A stretch of 64,000 bases of DNA from Cellvibrionaceae bacterium (GTDB lineage Bacteria; Pseudomonadota; Gammaproteobacteria; Pseudomonadales; Cellvibrionaceae), in assembly GCA_002707785.1 (NCBI GenBank), contig PANW01000042.1:248986-312985 (forward strand). The letters are read 5' to 3'. Below, piece by piece: positions 18,010-27,167 of this stretch; positions within the stretch are counted from its first letter, which is position 1; every line of letters starts with the position of its first letter. The position numbers and the translations under genes were made by a program. Below the pieces are notes generated by a model. That model was not told where the DNA came from and ran no database searches. It saw only the letters and a list, made by a program, of their open reading frames with translations.

Positions 18010-18327
18010 TTGAGCGGCGACATGAATCATTTCAAAAAGAACATTGAGCAAGCACTGCAAGCCTCGATGCGATTGCACCAGGCAGTTAAAGACAAACAGT
18101 GGGATCAAGTAGAAAGCCTAGTGAGCATAAGAGACAAGGCCGCGGACATTGCCTTTCCGGACAACCTCCCTAAGAGCTACTACGATGAAGCGAAGCGAGC
18201 GTTTAATGTCATACAAACGCAGCAAGAGGAAATTCTGGTGCTCAGCCAGAAGGAAGAAAGCCAACAGAAAGCCGCAACGGTAAACGGAAAGCGCAATCAA
18301 AATTTGATTAAATCTTATCTAGACTAA
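18010..18327 (+). CDS. small helical protein, candidate FliT-like flagellar chaperone
   Basis: A 105-residue, charged, almost entirely helical protein (MNHFKKNIEQALQ at the start, QTQQEEILVLSQKEESQQ near residues 75-90) with no signal peptide or membrane segment. It stands alone on the plus strand between flagellin 2 and flgL. Size, helix content and position suit an export chaperone of the FliT/FlgN type. No fliS or fliT follows fliD in this window, so it may fill such a role. I see no diagnostic motif, and hypothetical protein is the safe name. A GAGCGGCGAC segment is the only ribosome-binding candidate. Confidence 0.5.
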   Translation: MSGDMNHFKKNIEQALQASMRLHQAVKDKQWDQVESLVSIRDKAADIAFPDNLPKSYYDEAKRAFNVIQTQQEEILVLSQKEESQQKAATVNGKRNQNLIKSYLD

Positions 18328-18485
18328 CAAAAGCTAGTATCAAACGCGGAATTGAATTTTAAGATAGGCGCCATCGGCACCACTTCATGGATGGCGACAA
18401 CAACGGAGCTACAGGGCGATTTTGGCTAAGTGACTGTAGACAAAACTGTGTAGCCGACAACCCATAGAAAACCTTGCCCCAGTAA

Positions 18486-19751
18486 TTAGAGCCTACTAAA
18501 TAGGGTTAATTGACTGACACGAACAAAGGTTGCCTGAGCGGCTTCTAAAACTAATGTTTGAGACGCCAAGCGCGATGCGGCCTCAGCGTAATCCAAATCT
18601 CTCAACTCAGACATAATCTCTCGCGATACGAGATCCGTGTTTATATGCAATTCCTTGGTACTCTCCAAGGTATTTAGTCTCGCACCTAACTCTGCTGTCG
18701 TTTCCAAAATGCTGGTTTGTGCGTTGTTTATGTTATCGAGCGTATCTGCGACGATCTGAGCAACAAAATCCTTACTTTCTTGCGTTCCATCGACCTGTTT
18801 CATTGCATCGCTAAAACGGGCCAAGGTAGTAAGAACATCTTGATTGGGGCTCGACTCAACAAAAAACTGATCGCCATCAGCAGCGCCACTACCCGAGGTT
18901 GGAGTGCCGGTAATATTAAAACTCAAACCATTAACCTGGATCTCCTGTCCGGAAACATAAGGCATGTTCTGAAAGCCCGGAATCACATTGCCGGTAGAAC
19001 GCTCAGTGATAGTGAAATTCTTACCCACAGGCACCACTGAGGTATCGTCTTTAAAGGTAATTATCATGTCTTCTGGATAAAAGTCATCATAGGCGGATTG
19101 ATCCACCACCTGTCCCACGCTAACTTGCGCCGCGGGGCTAGACGTATTGGCGGAGCTTTCTGAGGTATTAAAGCTGTTTTGTGCCGCCGGAATATCGACA
19201 AAAATAGCTTTTCCCGAGTCACTGGTTGCTACTTGAGTTGAATCAGATATTTTGATATTCACTTGGCCGTCGGTGCCGGTAAATTCAAAGCCCGATTGCG
19301 CATCCCCCACAAAAGGTTTATCACCGCCGGTATAGCCTGCAAAGATATAGCCCCCGCCGACATTGCGAGTATTGAGCAGATTCATTAACTCATCAATTCG
19401 AGAATCCACCTCCGAAGCCAAAGCCGCGTATTCACTACTGGTGTAGGTAGCGGTGTTACCGGCTTGCACGGCAATCTCACGCACTCGCTGCAAAAGATTA
19501 GATACACTCGACAAGGTAGATTCTTCTTGCGACAAGTTATTCTCGGCGATATCGATATTCTTGCCGTATTGATCCAGCTTTGCCAAGTTTTGCTCGATTT
19601 CCAGTATTTTTGTAGACGCTACTGGATCATCTGAAGGAGTCAACACACGCTGCCCCGTAGATAGCTGCGCCTGTGTTTTCGCAATTGCCTGATTGCTCTC
19701 ACTGATACTGTCATTAGCAATATCAAATATTTGAGTTGATGATATTCTCAT
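18486..19751 (-). CDS. flgL: flagellar hook-filament junction protein FlgL (HAP3)
   Basis: A 421-residue flagellin-like junction protein. The N-terminus MRISSTQIFDIANDSI, the segment LSTGQRVLTPSDDPVAS (about residues 30-46) and the C-terminal helix (LDYAEAASRLASQTLVLEAAQ, split over about 385-405) are typical. It joins FlgK to the first flagellin ring. It starts 10 bases after the flgK stop, in the same operon. It is longer than the E. coli protein (317 residues), in line with the other long axial proteins here. A plus-strand gene converges on it; the 158 bases between hold no strong terminator. Confidence 0.92.
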   Translation of the reverse strand: MRISSTQIFDIANDSISESNQAIAKTQAQLSTGQRVLTPSDDPVASTKILEIEQNLAKLDQYGKNIDIAENNLSQEESTLSSVSNLLQRVREIAVQAGNTATYTSSEYAALASEVDSRIDELMNLLNTRNVGGGYIFAGYTGGDKPFVGDAQSGFEFTGTDGQVNIKISDSTQVATSDSGKAIFVDIPAAQNSFNTSESSANTSSPAAQVSVGQVVDQSAYDDFYPEDMIITFKDDTSVVPVGKNFTITERSTGNVIPGFQNMPYVSGQEIQVNGLSFNITGTPTSGSGAADGDQFFVESSPNQDVLTTLARFSDAMKQVDGTQESKDFVAQIVADTLDNINNAQTSILETTAELGARLNTLESTKELHINTDLVSREIMSELRDLDYAEAASRLASQTLVLEAAQATFVRVSQLTLFSRL

Positions 19752-19761
19752 AACATTAGCC

Positions 19762-22506
19762 TCAGAAAATCGAAATCAGACGATCAAACAAATCTCTCGC
19801 AACTGAGATTACTTGAGCGTTAGCGTTGTATATTTGTTCAAACTGAATCAGGTTTGCGGCTTCTTCATCAAGATTTACCCCAGAGACCGAGTTGCGCAGA
19901 TCTTCTGTTTGATTCAAAACCTGCTGCCCTGCCTCCAAGTTGATACCAGATGCGTTTGTCTGAATACTGACCAGCTCGACCAAGGTGCCGTAACTGTCAC
20001 TCAACGTCTTCAAACCATCATCAACCACTTGTTGAGAATTGAGATTAACCAAGTCGAGCGCATTGCGATTGTCTGAAATACCGTCAGCGTTGAAATCTAA
20101 GGTAAAGCGATCACCTTGATCAGCAACTCCATTGATGCTGGCCTCGATACCAAGATAGCTTGATTTTGAAAAGCCAACCGCGGAGCTATCTCCAAACAGA
20201 GAACTGAGTATCGGATTGGTCGTCAGAGCGTAGTCTGACGAAACCTCAACATCCAGAGTACCGCCAATGGTTACTGTTGATTCATTGCCTGCACCGGCCC
20301 CCGTCAAATTAGCGGCCGTCGCATTGTAGTCGTTGACGGTTAAAGTCTCGCCACCTTGCGCTTCAAGGGTTACGTTAAAATCATCACCCTGAGTGGAATA
20401 TACCCGCAGCTCCGGATTACCACTGATAGCATTTGTACCGGCGACGGCATAAACCCCTGATGCCTGCAAAGTCGGGTCGGCATTAATTCGATCTGCCAAG
20501 TAAGCATTAAAGCCCGCGCTATCGGTTGCAGGGTTTGGCACCGATCCATCCACAACACCGGCGGTATATTCGACCAAATCCACTCCATTAATATCCACTT
20601 GCAATGGCGTGTTGTTGGTCAAACCTGCAAAGCCGGTCAAGGTCATTTCATTGCGCGCGTTGGCGGTCACACCAGAGAGATTCGACAACTGACTAGCAAT
20701 ACTCTTTGCACTGTCATCAGGCCCAGTACTGATTGACTGAACCTGGGTTGCTCCCGTTGCCGGATCTGTGTATGTCACAGACAAAATTTCAGACGGATAG
20801 CCATTTGGGTTAGCCGGCAAAGGGCCCGCACCCGCAGTGACGGCACCAATCCCTAAACTCGCGCCATTGGCGGCGATCAAGGAGGCACCGGAATCCTGCG
20901 TGAAAAGCTGATTCGTCTGACCGGGAACGTAGGTTTGATTGCGAATAGGTGGATCCAACTGCACCGGATTTGCAGGGTCCGAATTATCCAAAACGTCATA
21001 GCTGGTGGGTGTATTAAATTGAACCAACAGAGGTGGCGACATTTGCCCTGTCGTATCAAACAGCGGTAAAGCTACTCCATTAACATCTTCCAAGCTAACC
21101 AATGAACCCGCCGATATTTCTGCGTTGCCGATATTGCCGCTGTCACTGGTAGTCACTAATGGACTTGCAAATGCCAACTGATCGGGGCGCTCCAGTGCCG
21201 AGGCAATATCACGAGCGCCTGTGCGGGTCGGCTGAATCAAGAAGGTATCGCCCGCCTGAAACGAACCACTGGAGAAATTCAATTGAACGCCATCAAACTC
21301 AATCGACGACGGGAAGCTGGACGGAAGCGCCCCAGAGAAAACCACCGCACCATCTGTCTCTCGGGTGACACGATAGCTGGTATCACCACTGGCCACCTCC
21401 AGCACATAGTCACTGGCGGTTAGCTGAGAAGCATCGGTCAACTCGACGCTCATTACTCGATCCGATGGTGGCGCATTATTGCTGTCACCAAACACTCGGG
21501 TTGAAGCAACCGCCGGATCGTTGACATCGGCAAAAAACAATCCGCCAAACTGATTATTGAGATCAATACCTTTGCTGTGAGCGTCGTTAAAACTATCACT
21601 CATCACCATGGCGATGCGGCCTAGCTCATTAAAGGCCGTCGAGAGTGTACTCTCACGAAAATCCAACAAGCCGCCAACCTCACCGCCATCGATGAAGCTG
21701 CTGATCACCTGACTGCCGACACTATCTTGGTAAGCGATCTCTTTTTGCTGGGGATCAAGCACACCGTCCACCAACGCCAACTGACGAGCGTCGCCACCGA
21801 CGACAAGTGACTGGCCAGAGCCGATACTCACATTGAGTAAACCATCACCCTGATCTACAACATCTATAGAGACGAGCTCGGATAACTGCCTTAAGGCCTC
21901 TTCACGTTGATCAAGTAAATCATTGGGCGGCTGATCACTAGTTCCTATGGATTGCGCAATATTCTTATTTATTTCGGCAATGCTCGTTGCCAAAGCGTTG
22001 ATCTGTGATACGGCTACGCCAAGCTTTTGATTGACATTCTTGCTGACCGTTTCAATGCTGTCATAGAGTGTGTTGAACCGTTGTGCCAAATTATCTGCTT
22101 CGCTGACAATCAACTGGCGAGAAGGGATCGAGGTGGGATCATCTGCACCGTTCTCCATGGTCGCAAAAAACTTGTCCAACCCTTGGGACAAGCCTGTAGA
22201 AGGATCAGACAGCAATGTATCCAGCTGTCGGATATTCTCATTGAACGCACTCAGCTCTGCATGCAGAGAGGTATCTGTACGTAACTGAGCAATCAAAAAC
22301 TCATCAACAGTACGCTCAATCGCGGTAACTCTGGCACCGTTGCCAATGAACCCTGCACCATTGTTTTGTGCCGGATTGGTGGCTACCTCAATACTCTGTC
22401 GGCTGTAACCGGGCGTATTGGCGTTCGCAATATTTTGACCGGTGGTGCGCAGCGCCGTTTGACTGGTGCGCAGTCCGGTAACGGCCGTATCCAGTAAACC
22501 CGGCAT
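19762..22506 (-). CDS. flgK: flagellar hook-associated protein FlgK (HAP1), enlarged
   Basis: FlgK forms the first hook-filament junction ring. The N-terminal GLLDTAVTGLRTSQTALR and NIANANTPGYSRQSIE (about residues 26-41) and the C-terminal NLDEEAANLIQFEQIYNAN are diagnostic. At 914 residues it is much longer than the E. coli (547) or Pseudomonas (about 680) proteins; the extra length lies in the exposed middle, about residues 330-830. The ATG overlaps the flgJ stop by one base (TAATG). It carries no frameshift or premature stop. Confidence 0.93.
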   Translation of the reverse strand: MPGLLDTAVTGLRTSQTALRTTGQNIANANTPGYSRQSIEVATNPAQNNGAGFIGNGARVTAIERTVDEFLIAQLRTDTSLHAELSAFNENIRQLDTLLSDPSTGLSQGLDKFFATMENGADDPTSIPSRQLIVSEADNLAQRFNTLYDSIETVSKNVNQKLGVAVSQINALATSIAEINKNIAQSIGTSDQPPNDLLDQREEALRQLSELVSIDVVDQGDGLLNVSIGSGQSLVVGGDARQLALVDGVLDPQQKEIAYQDSVGSQVISSFIDGGEVGGLLDFRESTLSTAFNELGRIAMVMSDSFNDAHSKGIDLNNQFGGLFFADVNDPAVASTRVFGDSNNAPPSDRVMSVELTDASQLTASDYVLEVASGDTSYRVTRETDGAVVFSGALPSSFPSSIEFDGVQLNFSSGSFQAGDTFLIQPTRTGARDIASALERPDQLAFASPLVTTSDSGNIGNAEISAGSLVSLEDVNGVALPLFDTTGQMSPPLLVQFNTPTSYDVLDNSDPANPVQLDPPIRNQTYVPGQTNQLFTQDSGASLIAANGASLGIGAVTAGAGPLPANPNGYPSEILSVTYTDPATGATQVQSISTGPDDSAKSIASQLSNLSGVTANARNEMTLTGFAGLTNNTPLQVDINGVDLVEYTAGVVDGSVPNPATDSAGFNAYLADRINADPTLQASGVYAVAGTNAISGNPELRVYSTQGDDFNVTLEAQGGETLTVNDYNATAANLTGAGAGNESTVTIGGTLDVEVSSDYALTTNPILSSLFGDSSAVGFSKSSYLGIEASINGVADQGDRFTLDFNADGISDNRNALDLVNLNSQQVVDDGLKTLSDSYGTLVELVSIQTNASGINLEAGQQVLNQTEDLRNSVSGVNLDEEAANLIQFEQIYNANAQVISVARDLFDRLISIF

Positions 22507-23504
22507 TAGCCCTGACCTCCCTCAACGACAACATCGTCTTTGCTGAAATTTCGCTCTGCAATATCCAGTATTTTGTTGGCATAATTGGGGTCAGTTGCGT
22601 AGCCCGCCGACTGTAATTGACGCAGGTAGTCTTCGGTAGAACTGGCCGAGTCTAGTGCCTTTTGGTAGCGCCCATTGGATTGAATAAATTCCACATAATC
22701 ATCAAAGCTCTGTTGATAGGAATCGTAGGAGCGAAAGTTTGCCACCTGCTGCTGGGGAATGCCGTTGCGATACTCCAAGGTCTGCACAGTCGCAACCTCC
22801 CCTCCCCAGCCGTTATTGGCTTTGATACCAAATAGATTGTGGCTGTTTTCGCCCTGCGCCCCTTTGATCATGTGCTGCCCCCAACCGGTTTCCAGCGCCG
22901 CTTGTGACAAAAGCGCTCGAGGATCCACGCCCAACTTGGCAGCCGCTTTTTCAGCCATCGGGTACAGCTGCTGAATGAAAGTATCCGGTGACGATAGGCT
23001 CAAGTCTTCCTTCGCACGATCAGCGATTGGCGCAACCGCTTCGCCGTTTTTCGGTGACATCACTTTGGTCCGACTCGATTCCATCAAGCGTTGAATGTCG
23101 GAATACATATCAAAGGGATTGGCAGATTTTTCCGTGCCTTGTGAAGAATAGGATGACGGCAATTGACGTTGCAGTTGACGCACTAAGGCATCAGCAATTC
23201 CGACACCATCCTTAGATAGAGACAGAGCCAATTGCTGATCAAACATCTGCTGGTAAAAGTCCATCTCATTGGACGACATGGATTCATCTTCGAAAGCCTG
23301 ATTGGCCTCTCGCATACTTTTCATCATCATGTTTAAAAACACCGACTCGAACTGCTTGGCAACTGCCTCAAGCGCCTGCTGTTTATCGGCATCATCACCG
23401 CGCCCCATCTGCTTGATTTTTTGCAGAGAGTTTAGGTCGGTGTAAACATCAGAAGCAGCGTTCTGAACGCTCGCTGGATGTGATGAAAAGGATCCAATAG
23501 TCAT
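22506..23504 (-). CDS. flgJ: FlgJ: rod-assembly protein with peptidoglycan hydrolase domain
   Basis: A 332-residue two-domain protein. The N-terminal rod-binding domain (about residues 35-115) contains VAKQFESVFLNMMMKSMR and DFYQQMFDQQLAL. The C-terminal glucosaminidase-type domain (about 170-320) carries the catalytic glutamate in SQAALETGWGQH and the NLFGIKA motif. It opens the murein for the growing rod. It lies between flgI (27 bases upstream) and flgK (one-base overlap). Confidence 0.92.
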   Translation of the reverse strand: MTIGSFSSHPASVQNAASDVYTDLNSLQKIKQMGRGDDADKQQALEAVAKQFESVFLNMMMKSMREANQAFEDESMSSNEMDFYQQMFDQQLALSLSKDGVGIADALVRQLQRQLPSSYSSQGTEKSANPFDMYSDIQRLMESSRTKVMSPKNGEAVAPIADRAKEDLSLSSPDTFIQQLYPMAEKAAAKLGVDPRALLSQAALETGWGQHMIKGAQGENSHNLFGIKANNGWGGEVATVQTLEYRNGIPQQQVANFRSYDSYQQSFDDYVEFIQSNGRYQKALDSASSTEDYLRQLQSAGYATDPNYANKILDIAERNFSKDDVVVEGGQG

Positions 23505-23531
23505 GAGTTTTTTCTCTGTGTATTGGGCGAA

Positions 23532-24632
23532 TTAAATGACGATTAAGTCGGCCTTGAGTGCACCGGCTTGTTTCATTGCCTCGAGAATGGCCATCAAATC
23601 CCCAGGTGCTGCACCGACGAGATTTACCGCTCGCACAATGCTCTCTAAGCTTGAGCCACCGTCAAACTTAAACATCGGATTGATTTCCTGCTCAGCAGTC
23701 ACCTCATTGGTCTCAGGTAAAACCACCGTTTGCCCTTCACCAAATGCACCAGGCTGGCTGACCTCAATACTCTCTGCCACAGTGACGGTGAGACTGCCGT
23801 GAGTGACCGCAACTGGATCTACGCGTACATCTTGGCCCACAACAATGGTGCCAGTACGTGAATTGATGACCACTCGAGCCGCCTCTCGACCAGGCGCCAC
23901 TTCGATATTTTCGAGCATGGCGAGGTAATTCACTTTCTGAGCAGGGTTGATGGGGGAGTCCACCATAATCGAGGCGGCATCCACAGGACGTGCAACATCA
24001 GGCCCCAGAATGGTATTGATGGCTTCCGCCATGTGTTTCGCGGTAGTGAAATCAGCGCGATGTAGATTGAAAACAATCGGCTTACCATTGGCAAAGGTAT
24101 TGGGTACCGCGCGCTCGACCATGGCGCCATTAGGGACCCGCCCAACACTGGGCACATTGACCGTGACCCGAGAACCGTCGGCGCCCTCTGCACCAAATCC
24201 ACCTACCACCAAATTACCTTGAGCGACTGCGTACACATTTCCATCCAACGCCTTGAGCGGCGTCATGAGCAACGTCCCACCGCGCAAGCTTTTCGCATCA
24301 GCCATTGACGATACGGTGACATCAATTTTTTTCCCAGGTTTGGAGAACGCTGGCAACTCTCCATGCACCATCACCGCGGCAACATTCTTCAGATTGAAAT
24401 TTGAACCCGGAGGTAACGTAATGCCAAACTGTTTCAGCATGCTATTGAAGGACTGAGTGGTAAACGGCGCCTGATTGGTTTTATCGCCCGTCCCGTCCAA
24501 ACCCACCACCAGTCCATAACCCAGCAGTTTATTGGAGCGAATACCCGCCACATCAGCAAGATCCTTGATGCGCTCGGCCCAAACGCTCTGGACAGTAAAA
24601 AACAGACATAGAACCAAGATTACGCGTTGCAT
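23532..24632 (-). CDS. flgI: flagellar P-ring protein FlgI
   Basis: FlgI builds the periplasmic P ring around the rod. The start at 24632 is chosen: a GAGAG site lies before it, and [19 protein letters not shown] then forms a clean signal peptide with cleavage near residue 19. The mature start [15 protein letters not shown] and [17 protein letters not shown] (about 32-48) are strongly conserved. The 366-residue length equals that of the family (365 in E. coli). A longer start at 24662 would bury the signal peptide. Confidence 0.94.
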   Translation of the reverse strand: MQRVILVLCLFFTVQSVWAERIKDLADVAGIRSNKLLGYGLVVGLDGTGDKTNQAPFTTQSFNSMLKQFGITLPPGSNFNLKNVAAVMVHGELPAFSKPGKKIDVTVSSMADAKSLRGGTLLMTPLKALDGNVYAVAQGNLVVGGFGAEGADGSRVTVNVPSVGRVPNGAMVERAVPNTFANGKPIVFNLHRADFTTAKHMAEAINTILGPDVARPVDAASIMVDSPINPAQKVNYLAMLENIEVAPGREAARVVINSRTGTIVVGQDVRVDPVAVTHGSLTVTVAESIEVSQPGAFGEGQTVVLPETNEVTAEQEINPMFKFDGGSSLESIVRAVNLVGAAPGDLMAILEAMKQAGALKADLIVI

Positions 24633-24673
24633 GATGTTTCTCTCATTGACGACGGTTAACATAAAAACAGACT

Positions 24674-25363
24674 CTAGAAAGGCCAGGCAGGGCTATTGAA
24701 AAATCGTGTCAGCCAACCCATGTCGCTACTATCCGCCAGTTCACCGGTACCACTATAGGAAATACGCGCATTGGCCAATCGATTCGATGGCACAGTGTTT
24801 TCAGGTGTGACATCCTCTGGGCGCAAGATTCCGCTAATACGGATGTATTCATCACCACGGGTCAGCATCATCCATTTTTCACCTCGGACGACGAGATTCC
24901 CGTTGGGCAAAATATCCGAAACAGTGACGGTGATATTGCCTTGCAAACTGTTACTCTGATCGGCATCAGCTTCTCCCTCGAAATCTCGATCGTGCTGAAT
25001 ATCAGTATCCAAGCTCAGATTTTTGTACGACGGATTTGTGCCTAGGACTGGCCCCGCATTAAAGGAGGTATCACTCTCTTTCGAAATAGAAACATTATTG
25101 GTCTTCTGAGAAACCGTGCGTTCATCAAGCACAATCGTAATCACATCACCAACGCGAGTCGCCTTTCGATCGGCAAACAGCTGCATGCCATTTCCTGCTA
25201 GAAACAGAGACCCATCCTGTGGATATTGCTGCGCTTGCGGCAGAGACATGACTGGCGCGTAAGCCGGATCACCGGGCTTTACCGGTGTACTAACCGCGCA
25301 CCCCGACACCGAAATCACGACAAACAGGGCCAATAGGAGCCGTTTAGGAATGACTGTGTTCAT
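24674..25363 (-). CDS. flgH: flagellar L-ring lipoprotein FlgH
   Basis: A 229-residue outer-membrane lipoprotein that forms the L ring. The signal ends in a lipobox with VSGC (lipidated Cys near residue 22). The family core includes [20 protein letters not shown] (about 58-77) and [12 protein letters not shown] (about 154-165). It lies 33 bases after flgG and 41 before the chosen flgI start, in the same operon. Confidence 0.93.
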   Translation of the reverse strand: MNTVIPKRLLLALFVVISVSGCAVSTPVKPGDPAYAPVMSLPQAQQYPQDGSLFLAGNGMQLFADRKATRVGDVITIVLDERTVSQKTNNVSISKESDTSFNAGPVLGTNPSYKNLSLDTDIQHDRDFEGEADADQSNSLQGNITVTVSDILPNGNLVVRGEKWMMLTRGDEYIRISGILRPEDVTPENTVPSNRLANARISYSGTGELADSSDMGWLTRFFNSPAWPF

Positions 25364-25396
25364 ACTGTTCTTCCCAGCATTGGTTCAACATTCAAA

Positions 25397-26182
25397 TTAC
25401 AAGTTCTGACTGATGTACTGCAGCATTTGGTCCGATGTTGAAATCACCTTGGAATTCAACTCATACACGCGCTGTGTGGTAATCATGTTGACCATCTCTT
25501 CGACGATATCAACGTTGGAGTTTTCCAATGAACCCTGTTTAACCGCGCCTAGACCATCAAGACCGGGAGTGCCAGCAATGGGGTCACCACTGGATGCCGT
25601 TTGTCGAAAGATATTGCCGCCCACCGCTTGCAGACCACCGGGATTGATAAAGTCCACCGTTTCGATTTGTCCAATCTCCTGAGGATCTACCTGACCGGCA
25701 ATGGTTGCACTGACCACGCCATCATCGCCAATCGTTAGCTGCAGCGTGCTCTGTGGTACGGTAATCGCCGGCTGCAACAACAACCCCGCCGCATTGACAA
25801 TTTCACCATCAGCACTGAGATGAAACTGACCATTACGGGTGTAGGTGATCTCACCGTCCGGTGACAACATCTGAAAAAATCCGCGACCATCAATCGCCAC
25901 ATCGAGATTATTCCCGGTAATTTGAATGCTGCCCGAAGTAAATTCTTTCTGAGTACCCACCACTCGAACACCGGTACCGACCTGCAAGCCAGAGGGCAGC
26001 TGTGTATCTTGTGTGGATTGAGCACCAGGCTGACGCTGAATCTGATAGAACAGATCTTCGAACACCGCTCTGTCGCGCTTAAAACCAACAGTTGAGGCAT
26101 TCGCCAAGTTATTGGAGATGGTACTCAGTTGCGTATCCTGAGCGCTAAGACCGGTTTTACTGACATACAATGCTGGAATCAT
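25397..26182 (-). CDS. flgG: flagellar distal rod protein FlgG
   Basis: A 261-residue rod protein of normal length. The N-terminal SNNLANASTVGFKRDRAVF (about residues 23-41) is the rod/hook family signature, and the C-terminal SNVDIVEEMVNMITTQRVYE is typical of FlgG. FlgG forms the distal rod through the outer rings. Unlike hook and filament parts here it is not enlarged. It follows flgF by 64 bases without an obvious terminator. Confidence 0.94.
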   Translation of the reverse strand: MIPALYVSKTGLSAQDTQLSTISNNLANASTVGFKRDRAVFEDLFYQIQRQPGAQSTQDTQLPSGLQVGTGVRVVGTQKEFTSGSIQITGNNLDVAIDGRGFFQMLSPDGEITYTRNGQFHLSADGEIVNAAGLLLQPAITVPQSTLQLTIGDDGVVSATIAGQVDPQEIGQIETVDFINPGGLQAVGGNIFRQTASSGDPIAGTPGLDGLGAVKQGSLENSNVDIVEEMVNMITTQRVYELNSKVISTSDQMLQYISQNL

Positions 26183-26246
26183 GTGAATACCTACGAGTTC
26201 TCTACTGAATTCTATATAGCCAATTCTCTGACACTTAGACGCTCAA

Positions 26247-26984
26247 TTACTGACTCTGCAATAACCGCGCCGAAGATTCGGAATTACCTTCTACTGTTTT
26301 CATCATTTTCACGCTGAGTTCGTACTGACGAGACAACGACAGGACATCGGTGAATTCGCTGATAGCGTTGACATTGCTACTTTCAACGAAGCCCGGCTGT
26401 AAACGAATCGCTCCATCTATCGGCGCTTCAGCGCCATCGCGCAAACGAAACAAACCATCCTCACCTTTCTCTAACTCGGCGAGATCGGGATTCACTAAGC
26501 GGATACGATCGGGTTGAGCGAGATCTAGGGGATTAGCGCCTTTAATGGTAATTGAACCATCAACGCCGATATCAATTTTACTGGTAGGCGGAATGAACAC
26601 CGGCCCACCTTGGCCTAGCACTGGCATATTACTGCCGGTGACTAACTGACCTTGTGCGGTAATCTGTAAAGACGCAGCCCGAGTGTATGCTTCGGAACCA
26701 TCAGCCGATTGAACCGCGACGAACCCCTCCCCTTCAATGGCGAAATCCAAATCGCGACCGGTTTGAATCATTGCGCCTTGAGAAAAATTCGACGAAGGGT
26801 TTTCCGTTAAGGCATAGGCTCGAGTGGGATGCCCCTCGCCGTGATACACACCCATGCTGCGCGCCTGTGCGAAGTCGGCGCGAAATCCGGTGGTATTGGC
26901 GTTGGCCAAATTGTTGGAATGTACCGTTTGCGCCAACATATTATGTTTGGCGCCGGTCATGGAAATATAGAGTGCCCGATCCAT
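26247..26984 (-). CDS. flgF: flagellar proximal rod protein FlgF
   Basis: A 245-residue rod protein. The start MDRALYISMTGAK at 26984 is chosen because GAGGAG sits 7 bases upstream of it; the frame from 26999 would place that site inside the coding sequence. The signature HSNNLANANTTGFRADFAQ is at about residues 22-40, and the C-terminus ends with SLSRQYELSVKMMKTVE. FlgF joins the proximal rod to FlgG. The gap upstream to flgE holds a 7-base tandem repeat. Confidence 0.93.
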   Translation of the reverse strand: MDRALYISMTGAKHNMLAQTVHSNNLANANTTGFRADFAQARSMGVYHGEGHPTRAYALTENPSSNFSQGAMIQTGRDLDFAIEGEGFVAVQSADGSEAYTRAASLQITAQGQLVTGSNMPVLGQGGPVFIPPTSKIDIGVDGSITIKGANPLDLAQPDRIRLVNPDLAELEKGEDGLFRLRDGAEAPIDGAIRLQPGFVESSNVNAISEFTDVLSLSRQYELSVKMMKTVEGNSESSARLLQSQ

Positions 26985-27066
26985 TACCTGTCTCCTCATG
27001 AATGCTCTCAGCGGACAACGCTTGCCGCTTTAAAGAACTTTCATAAGGTATTGCAAGGAGCAGGCC

Positions 27067-27115
27067 AGAAACTAGAAACTAGAAACTAGAAACTAGAAAC
27101 TAGAAACTAGAAACT
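27067..27115. repeat. seven perfect tandem copies of a 7-base unit between flgE and flgF
   Basis: The unit AGAAACT (plus strand) is repeated seven times without a mismatch, followed by AG. It lies 52 bases past the flgE stop and 83 bases before the flgF ATG, outside coding sequence. Such a repeat can change copy number by slippage, altering the spacing or folding of the flgE-flgF message. Confidence 0.95.
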
Positions 27116-27167
27116 AGCGTAAACTAAACACGCCAGCCTCCAAAAGCTATCTCACAGCATTGCGCCG

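Noticed and set aside
27067..27115. Repeat array considered as CRISPR
   Set aside because: The 7-base units are directly adjacent with no spacers.
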